Assembly (NCBI GenBank): GCA_964463605.1
Contig: CAYXBZ010000032.1
Span: 1-11,122, forward strand
Direction of reading: 5' to 3'
From: DAOLOF01 sp964463605
GTDB taxonomy: Bacteria > Patescibacteriota > Microgenomatia > UBA1400 > PJMF01
DNA: 11,122 bases
Every line of letters starts with the position of its first letter. The stretch's first letter is position 1. Positions 5,254-11,122 of the stretch are shown here, piece by piece. Under the pieces are notes generated by a model. The model made no database searches. It saw only the letters and a program-made list of their open reading frames with translations, and was not told the origin of the DNA. A program made the translations under genes and the position numbers.

Positions 5254-5264
5254 CTCCTCTCCCC
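5254..5264 (-). promoter_or_regulatory. Purine-rich ribosome binding site of the HD gene overlapping the gyrA stop
   Basis: Read on the minus strand, GGGGAGAGGAG overlaps the last base of the gyrA TAG. It is the strongest Shine-Dalgarno-like site among the minus-strand genes, but the spacing to TTG 5240 (13 bases) or ATG 5234 (19 bases) is long. It suggests coupled translation of gyrA and the HD gene. Confidence 0.5.
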
Positions 5265-7975
5265 TACTCTTCTTTTTCAGTCAGGGCAGTGGTAACAACA
5301 CAATCTCCTTTTTGTAGTTTCATCAAGATTACACCCTGAGTAGGTCTAGTTAGATACGGCAAAGCCTTTTTGCTGTTGGGGAGCTTGATGGTTAATCCTT
5401 TTTGTGTAGAGATAACAAGCTCTTTGTGTTTGCTTGTCATGAGCCTGATGCTAGCTACCTTTCCAGTTTTTGATGTAATGTCTGATACTTTTACTCCTAA
5501 GCCTGATCTTTTTTGGACAGGATACTGTTTTACCAAGGTTCGTTTTCCCATTCCTTTTTCGGTTACTACTAGGATGGCAGCTTCTTTATCATCAATTATT
5601 TCCTGATTTATTTTCTCGAAAGCTACGACATGATCATCTTTTTTTAAACTGATGCCTTTAACTCCTTTAGTGTCTCGGCTGGATTCCTTGACTTCAGTTT
5701 CGGTGAAGCGAATAGATTTGCCGTTGTAAGTGCCCAAAAATAACTCATCTTTTCCGTTTGTTATTTGGCCTCGAACGAGTTCATCATCATCATTGAGAGT
5801 AATGGCAATTATGCCTGTTGAACGGATATTTTCGAATCGGTTAACAGCCGATTTTTTAACTAACCCATTACGAGTAGCCAAAGCAATAAATTTATCTTTA
5901 TCTTTCTTCTCGTTAAGAACCAACAGAGATTGAATCTTTTCATCTTGTTTTAGGCTGAGTAAGTTAACGGCGGCTGTACCTCTGGCTGTTCGGCTAGATT
6001 CTGGAACTTCGTAAGCCATTAGTTTAAAGACTCGACCCCGATTGGTAAAAAACAACAGAATATCATGTGTTTCACAGGTCAGAAGAGTCTCAATGCTGTC
6101 TTCATCTTTCATGGTTAGCTTGACGCCTTTGCCGCCTCTTCCCTGAGAGCGAAAAGCTTTTGGTGTGAGTCGTTTTATGTAGTTTTGTTTTGTTAAGGCA
6201 ATTACTGCTGACTGATTAGGAACGAGATCTCTTTCGCTAAATTCTCCAATTTTACCTTTAATTAATTTAGTCTTTCGCTCGTCTCCATAGTTGTCGATCA
6301 GTTCCTTCAACTCTCTCACAATTTCTTCAAGAATTTGCTGAGGATGAGTGAGTAGTTTAGCTAGTTTGATCATTGTTTTTTTGATCTCTTCGTACTCATC
6401 TTCAATCTTTTTTCTTTCTAAAGCCGCCAATCGTTTTAGCTGCATCTCTAAAATGGCGGTTGACTGAGGATCAGATAAACCAAACTTTTTCATTAGCTGA
6501 TCGTGGGCTGTTGGAGTGTCGGCCGAGTTGCGAATGGTCTCAATTACTTCATCCAAATTATTTAGGGCAATAAGTAAACCTTCTAAAATGTGAGCTCGGT
6601 CTCTGGCTTCAACTAAATCAAAGAGGCTGCGTTTAACAACCATGAGTTGTCGATGACGAATGTACTCTCCGAGAATCTGTTTGATGTTCATTAATTGAGG
6701 AGTGCCGTCGCTGTTGAGAGCGACCATGTTCATCGAGTAGCTTGTTTGGAGTTGAGAGTATTTGAACAGTTTGTTCAGTACTACTTTGGGTCTTGAGCCT
6801 TTTTTTAGCTCAATGGTGATTTGAAGACCTTGTCGGTCGGAGTCATCTCGAATGTTGCGAATGCCATCAATTCTGTCATTTTTTACTAGATCGGCAATTT
6901 GCTCAATTAATCGAGATTTATTAACCTGATAGGGAATCTCATTGACCACAATTTCAAAATTATTGTTTTTTTCAACGATTTCTGCTTTGCTGCGAATAAC
7001 AACACGACCTCTGCCTTTAACATAAGCTTCTTTAATTTCTTTAAAATCATAGATAATGGCGCCTGTTGGAAAGTCTGGGCCTTGGATAAACTCCATGATT
7101 GAGTCGGTGGTAATGTCACTTCCAAATTGACCTGCCATTTGTTGCGGATCAACTTCTAAGAGCGAATCAACTAAAGATGCAAGCTGGTCGGGTTCAATTT
7201 TACTTGAGAAGTTTTTGTTAAGCTCGGTTTGTTTGTCGTCAATCTTAACTTCACCCTGATTGATCATCTCAATGGTTGCTTGACAAACCTCATTTAAATT
7301 ATGTGGAGGAATTTTGGTAGCCATACCTACAGCGATTCCCTCGGCTCCCATTAGCAAAAGGTTGGGAAGTTTGCCTGGTAAGACAGTTGGTTCTTGCAAA
7401 GAACCATCAAAGTTGTCAGTAAACTTAACTGTATTTTTGTTGATTTCAGCCAAAATTTCTTGAGAAATTTTGGCAAGTCTGGCCTCTGTATAACGCATGG
7501 CGGCTGGACTATCTCCATCAATAGAACCAAAGTTCCCTTGACCGTCAACCAGCGGATAGCGGATATTAAAATCTTGAGCCAGTCTCACCATGGCCATGTA
7601 AACAGAGCTATCACCGTGAGGGTGATATTTGCCCAAAACATCTCCAACAATTCTGGCTGATTTTTTATAACTTGAGTTATGATGGATACCACTCTTAAAC
7701 ATTGAGTAAAGAATTCTTCTTTGAACAGGTTTCAGTCCATCCCTAACATCTGGAAGTGCACGAGAAACGATTACGCTCATGGCGTAATCGAGATATGATT
7801 TCTCCATTTCTCCTACTATCGAGGTATGTTTAATTCGACCAAAATCAGTTTCAGTGATTTTGCCAATGAGGCTGCCGTTGCCGTTTTGAGTCTTGTTTTG
7901 ATCTAACTTTGCGTTGGAATCTTCTCTTGACTCGGTAGATGTTGGCTGGGTTTGCTTGTTATCGTTATCTGCCAT
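5264..7975 (-). CDS. gyrA: DNA gyrase subunit A
   Basis: GyrA cuts and rejoins both DNA strands in the A2B2 gyrase that introduces negative supercoils. The breakage-reunion domain starts near residue 58 (YLDYAMSVIVSRALPDVRDG), with catalytic Y162 in AAMRYTE. The C-terminal pinwheel (about 580-895) carries the GyrA box QGRGGKG (611-617), which separates GyrA from ParC. Length is 903 residues. Two features stand out: a polar N-terminal extension of about 40 residues (rich in N, Q, D, K), and an insertion around residues 241-286, between the HNLNEV region and the FIQGPDFPTG motif. At the quinolone-binding site the sequence is HPHGDSSVYM: S123 equals E. coli S83, but the acidic D87 is replaced by M127. 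The gene starts 9 bases after the pyrophosphatase stop codon, with no clear Shine-Dalgarno site, so translation is probably coupled. It ends in TAG. Confidence 0.97.
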   Translation of the reverse strand: MADNDNKQTQPTSTESREDSNAKLDQNKTQNGNGSLIGKITETDFGRIKHTSIVGEMEKSYLDYAMSVIVSRALPDVRDGLKPVQRRILYSMFKSGIHHNSSYKKSARIVGDVLGKYHPHGDSSVYMAMVRLAQDFNIRYPLVDGQGNFGSIDGDSPAAMRYTEARLAKISQEILAEINKNTVKFTDNFDGSLQEPTVLPGKLPNLLLMGAEGIAVGMATKIPPHNLNEVCQATIEMINQGEVKIDDKQTELNKNFSSKIEPDQLASLVDSLLEVDPQQMAGQFGSDITTDSIMEFIQGPDFPTGAIIYDFKEIKEAYVKGRGRVVIRSKAEIVEKNNNFEIVVNEIPYQVNKSRLIEQIADLVKNDRIDGIRNIRDDSDRQGLQITIELKKGSRPKVVLNKLFKYSQLQTSYSMNMVALNSDGTPQLMNIKQILGEYIRHRQLMVVKRSLFDLVEARDRAHILEGLLIALNNLDEVIETIRNSADTPTAHDQLMKKFGLSDPQSTAILEMQLKRLAALERKKIEDEYEEIKKTMIKLAKLLTHPQQILEEIVRELKELIDNYGDERKTKLIKGKIGEFSERDLVPNQSAVIALTKQNYIKRLTPKAFRSQGRGGKGVKLTMKDEDSIETLLTCETHDILLFFTNRGRVFKLMAYEVPESSRTARGTAAVNLLSLKQDEKIQSLLVLNEKKDKDKFIALATRNGLVKKSAVNRFENIRSTGIIAITLNDDDELVRGQITNGKDELFLGTYNGKSIRFTETEVKESSRDTKGVKGISLKKDDHVVAFEKINQEIIDDKEAAILVVTEKGMGKRTLVKQYPVQKRSGLGVKVSDITSKTGKVASIRLMTSKHKELVISTQKGLTIKLPNSKKALPYLTRPTQGVILMKLQKGDCVVTTALTEKEE

Positions 7976-7984
7976 GTTTTTAAC

Positions 7985-8944
7985 TTACTTGATTTCTTTT
8001 AATACTTGTTCAATTGCTGGTGCGATCTCTTTTTTGCGGCTTAGCTTGGGCCCAATATCAAGCACTTGGTTGTTCGCTTGTCCTCCAAATGCAGTTTGGG
8101 CGATTTTTTGCTCGTTTGCTGTAGGCACTATTAACTTGGTGTTAATTCGAAGAACATCAGTGATTGCCAAAAAGATTAGTTTAACTTGCTCTTCTTGTTT
8201 AACTTCTTCCATTGCCTCAACTAGTTCACTTAGATGCGATAGAACCTCCTCTTGTTCTACCGTTTCAACTTGACCAATAAAGGTGGGTTGTGCAAACTCA
8301 AAAACTTTGTAGTCGTTTTTAACGATCGCAGTTGGAGACAGATGAGTAATATTGGATTTTGCTTTGAAGATTTCAAGAGAAAACTCATCGAGATCTTCAA
8401 TTTGAGCGATCTTGGCTAATTGCTGAGCATACTTTTGATCAACTTCGCAGGTGGTGGGAGATTTTAGACCGATAGTATCAGATAAAATAGCTGCAGTCAT
8501 CAATCCCGCCAACTTCTTGCTGGGAACTATAGATTGGTTGTCAAAGCGCTTCATCATGAAGTAGATGATTGAGGTGGTTGACCCCCAAGCTTTAAAGTTC
8601 AAAAATATTGGCCGATTGAGATTTAGATTTACTTTGTGATGATCAATGATTTCTGATATTTGAGACTCCTCAAAACCACTTGCTCTTTGAGAGGCTTCGT
8701 TATGATCAACTAGAATTACTTGATCTTCGGCAGAGATCTTAACGGAGCTTAGCAGTTGGGGCGCCTCAACTTGAAATTTATCCAGCAGATATTGAGTTTC
8801 GCTGTTAACGGGATCTGAAATAAGAGCTTGAGCGTTTGGTCTATTGAAACTAGGTGCTTGTTTAAACAAATACTCTAATGCCAAGGCTGAAACAACACTA
8901 TCGGTATCAGGTTTTTGATGGCCAATGATGTAGGTTTTTGACAT
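7985..8944 (-). CDS. ppaC: Manganese-dependent inorganic pyrophosphatase (family II, DHH)
   Basis: This enzyme hydrolyses PPi to two phosphates, pulling nucleic acid and protein synthesis forward in the cytoplasm. All family II motifs are visible: GHQKPDTDS (H9, D13, D15), LVDHNE (D80), the DHH motif (D101, H102, H103), LSDT (D156) and the C-terminal substrate-binding LSRKKE (R303, K304). The N-terminal DHH domain covers about residues 1-190 and the DHHA2 domain the rest. The length of 319 residues fits the family (about 310), and no regulatory CBS insert is present. It sits between gyrB (27-base gap) and gyrA (9-base gap) on the same strand, an unusual but sensible partnership because DNA and RNA synthesis release PPi. 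No Shine-Dalgarno site is visible before its ATG; the upstream bases are A- and T-rich. Confidence 0.95.
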   Translation of the reverse strand: MSKTYIIGHQKPDTDSVVSALALEYLFKQAPSFNRPNAQALISDPVNSETQYLLDKFQVEAPQLLSSVKISAEDQVILVDHNEASQRASGFEESQISEIIDHHKVNLNLNRPIFLNFKAWGSTTSIIYFMMKRFDNQSIVPSKKLAGLMTAAILSDTIGLKSPTTCEVDQKYAQQLAKIAQIEDLDEFSLEIFKAKSNITHLSPTAIVKNDYKVFEFAQPTFIGQVETVEQEEVLSHLSELVEAMEEVKQEEQVKLIFLAITDVLRINTKLIVPTANEQKIAQTAFGGQANNQVLDIGPKLSRKKEIAPAIEQVLKEIK

Positions 8945-8971
8945 GATGATTAATTATTTTTTTAGTTACTA

Positions 8972-11002
8972 TTACACATCTAGCTCAGCCATTTGAGCTC
9001 GGGTTTGAATGAACTTTTTTCTTGGGGGGACTTTGTCTCCCATTAGTGTCTCGAATGTGATGTCGGCTTTTTGAGCATCATCAATTGAGATTTTTTTCAG
9101 GATTCTTGTTTCAGGATTCATGGTGGTGTCCCAAAGTTGTTGGGGATTCATCTCGCCCAATCCCTTGTATCGTTGCAGATCAACTTTAGCTTCAGGGTTT
9201 TTCTTTTTGAGTTTTGAAATAATCTCATCTTTTTCTTCTTCGGTGTAAGCGTACTCTTCAAAATTTCGGCTGCTGGTAATCTTATAAAGAGGTGGCATGG
9301 CCACGTAAAGAAAGCCTTGCTCAACTATTTCTGGCAAATGTCTGTAGAAGAATGTTAGTCCCAGCGTGGTGATGTGCTCGCCATCAACATCGGCATCATT
9401 CATCAAGATGATTCGATGATAGCGCAAATTTTCTGGATCGAATGTTTCTCCAATCCCTGCGCCCAAAGCAACAATTAGTTGTTTGAGCTCATTAAAGGCA
9501 ATGACTTTATCAAGTCGAGCTCGCTCGGTGTTTAAGATTTTTCCCTTGAGAGGAAAAATTGCTTGAAAGGTGCGATTTCGACCTTGTTTAGCACTGCCAC
9601 CGGCGCTGTCTCCCTCAACTATATAAATTTCGGATTGAGAAGGATCTGTGCTCTGACAGTCTGCCAATTTTCCTGGAAGAGTAGTTCCTTCTAAAACACC
9701 CTTGCGAGTAACAGCATCTTTAGCGGCTCGCGCAGCCTGTCTAGCTCTTGCGGATAGTAAAATCTTTGAGATGATATTTTTGCCTGCACTGGGATTTTCT
9801 TCAAGAAATATCTCGAACTGCTCTTTAAATACTCGATAAACTGCCGACTGAGCTTCGGAGTTATTTAATCTTGTTTTTGTTTGAGATTCAAACTGTAAAT
9901 CGTTGGCGGCCATCTTAACAAAGACTACAGCGGTGAGGCCCTCTTTAATGTCGCTGGCAACAAAGTTCTCATCTTTTTTGAGAAGCTCATTTTTTTCAGC
10001 ATAGTCTCGCAAGACCCTTCCAAGAGCCATAGTGAAACCATTCACATGAGTTCCTCCATCTGGGGTGTTGATGACATTGACGTAACTGTCAACAGCCTCA
10101 CGATAGGAGTCGTTATATTGAAGAGAGGCTTCAACCCCAATCTGCATTTTGGAGTCATCATCTTGCCAGTCATCGCTGCAATAGAACACGTCGTGAAGAA
10201 CATCTTTCCCAATATTTAGATGTTCAACCAAGGATTTAATACCATTCTCAAAGTAGTAATGTTTTTCAGATCCAGAAACTTCGTCATCAAAGGTGAAGTA
10301 GATACCTGCCATTAAGTAAGTACGGTCCTTGATGATCTGAATTAACTTTTCTAAACTGAAGGAAGTAGTTGAAAAGATGGAAACGTCTGGGACGAAATGA
10401 ACTAAAGTTCCTGTATCGTTGTCAATCAATGACTGACTCTGTCTTTTAAATAGCTTGGCAAACTCTTTTTCTGAAATTTCGCTAACTGGGTGATGTGGTA
10501 CTCCCTTTGAGTAGCATTGATAGTGATATGTGTCATCTCTTTTAGAAACAACTTGCATAAAGCCTGACAAGGCGTTAACGGCCGAGGATCCAACTCCGTG
10601 CAGTCCACCAGAAACTTTGTAGGCGGCATCCTCGAATTTTCCTCCGGCGTGAAGTTTAGTCATTACGACCTCAAGTGCCGACACTCCAGCTTTTTCATGC
10701 ATCTCAACCGGGATGCCGCGACCATTATCAATTACCGTTATTGATTGAGGACCAAGATCTTGATTGTTGGCAAGTTCTTTTTCTTGATCTGTAGTAAGGT
10801 TTCGAAACAGTTCGATTTTTTTGCCGAAACCGGCAATAGCTTCATCAACAGCATTGTCTAGAATTTCTTTTACTAAATGATGGAGACCTTTGGTATCGGT
10901 TGAACCGATATACATTCCAGGTCGTTTCCGAACCGGCTCAAGGCCTTCAAGAACCTTGATTTGAGTTGCGCGATAGGTATTAACGTCTTGTTGATTGGCC
11001 AT
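8972..11002 (-). CDS. gyrB: DNA gyrase subunit B
   Basis: GyrB supplies the ATPase and metal-binding TOPRIM parts of DNA gyrase. The GHKL ATPase domain has catalytic E46 and N50 (in KEILDNAVDEA), D92 (in IDNGRGIP), SGGLHGVG (131-138) and the transducer QTKTRLNN with lysine 376. The TOPRIM domain has EGDSAGGSAKQGR (E463) and NDADVDGEH (D536, D538), with PLKGKILN between. The C-terminal tail has QRYKGLGEMNP and ends MAELDV, typical of GyrB. At 676 residues it lacks the long insertion of gammaproteobacterial GyrB. A short polar insertion lies at about residues 66-86. The TOPRIM motif reads MNDADVDGEH, where most family members have MTDADVDG followed by a small residue. It is first in the gyrB-ppaC-gyrA-HD cluster. 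The ATG is preceded by a weak AAGAGA site, and the upstream 120 bases hold the likely promoter. Confidence 0.97.
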   Translation of the reverse strand: MANQQDVNTYRATQIKVLEGLEPVRKRPGMYIGSTDTKGLHHLVKEILDNAVDEAIAGFGKKIELFRNLTTDQEKELANNQDLGPQSITVIDNGRGIPVEMHEKAGVSALEVVMTKLHAGGKFEDAAYKVSGGLHGVGSSAVNALSGFMQVVSKRDDTYHYQCYSKGVPHHPVSEISEKEFAKLFKRQSQSLIDNDTGTLVHFVPDVSIFSTTSFSLEKLIQIIKDRTYLMAGIYFTFDDEVSGSEKHYYFENGIKSLVEHLNIGKDVLHDVFYCSDDWQDDDSKMQIGVEASLQYNDSYREAVDSYVNVINTPDGGTHVNGFTMALGRVLRDYAEKNELLKKDENFVASDIKEGLTAVVFVKMAANDLQFESQTKTRLNNSEAQSAVYRVFKEQFEIFLEENPSAGKNIISKILLSARARQAARAAKDAVTRKGVLEGTTLPGKLADCQSTDPSQSEIYIVEGDSAGGSAKQGRNRTFQAIFPLKGKILNTERARLDKVIAFNELKQLIVALGAGIGETFDPENLRYHRIILMNDADVDGEHITTLGLTFFYRHLPEIVEQGFLYVAMPPLYKITSSRNFEEYAYTEEEKDEIISKLKKKNPEAKVDLQRYKGLGEMNPQQLWDTTMNPETRILKKISIDDAQKADITFETLMGDKVPPRKKFIQTRAQMAELDV

Positions 11003-11122
11003 ATTCTCTTACCAGTTGTTTAGCTTAAAATAATATTAGATTAATATAATTATATATAGTTAAGGCGACTATGTTGCACAGACCATAATTTGTATCACAT
11101 CCATGAAATCAAATCAAACAAG
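11003..11122 (-). promoter_or_regulatory. Upstream region and candidate promoter of the gyrase operon
   Basis: No gene is seen in these 120 bases. On the minus strand, TATAAT at 11054-11049 is a good -10, with a weak -35 (GCAACA, 11077-11072) at 17 bases. The leader to the gyrB ATG would be about 40 bases. The surrounding DNA is an alternating A/T tract, so chance matches are possible. The window ends before the next gene. Confidence 0.4.

Noticed and set aside
4579..7660. Plus-strand ORFs of 67-88 codons opposite the HD gene and gyrA
   Set aside because: They lie wholly inside clear minus-strand genes, have no recognisable domains and read as antisense shadows.
65..11002. Alternative genetic code (UGA as glycine), because none of the seven genes ends in TGA (three TAA, four TAG)
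   Set aside because: All long genes read through cleanly with the standard code and no in-frame TGA is needed. Seven stop codons are too few to infer recoding.

Overview
The window looks like a chromosomal segment of an AT-rich bacterium with standard stop codons. The best guess is a Candidate Phyla Radiation (Patescibacteria) member. The pointers are a compact YebC missing an internal domain, an adjacent unrecognised multi-membrane-span protein, genes mostly without Shine-Dalgarno sites, and a tRNA without an encoded CCA end. This placement is inference; no marker gene in the window fixes the phylum.

Layout. The left part is on the plus strand: yebC (65-607), a membrane protein (629-1396), an unusually long non-coding stretch (1397-2939), a tyrosine recombinase of the XerC/XerD type (2940-3932), a 379-base spacer, and tRNA-Ala(GGC) (4312-4385). 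The right part is a tightly packed minus-strand cluster read from right to left: gyrB (11002-8972), a family II manganese-dependent inorganic pyrophosphatase (8944-7985), gyrA (7975-5264) and an HD-domain phosphohydrolase (5240-4410). Intergenic gaps there are 27, 9 and 23 bases, so it is probably one operon driven from right of position 11002. The two gene sets converge between 4385 and 4410.

Function. GyrA and GyrB form DNA gyrase, and the pyrophosphatase between them removes the PPi made by DNA and RNA polymerases, so the operon has a replication and nucleotide theme. The HD protein is a metal-dependent phosphohydrolase of unknown substrate. YebC belongs to a family implicated in translation of difficult (proline-rich) stretches. 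The Xer protein would act on a dif-like or attachment site.

The most interesting part is the 1.5 kb stretch without genes. It holds three strong hairpins with T-rich tails, three copies of a 10-mer next to a perfect DnaA-box sequence, and a 13-6-13 inverted repeat shaped like a tyrosine-recombinase core site about 0.8 kb upstream of the xer gene. Candidate roles are a dif or attachment site and one or more small RNAs. None can be proved from the sequence alone.
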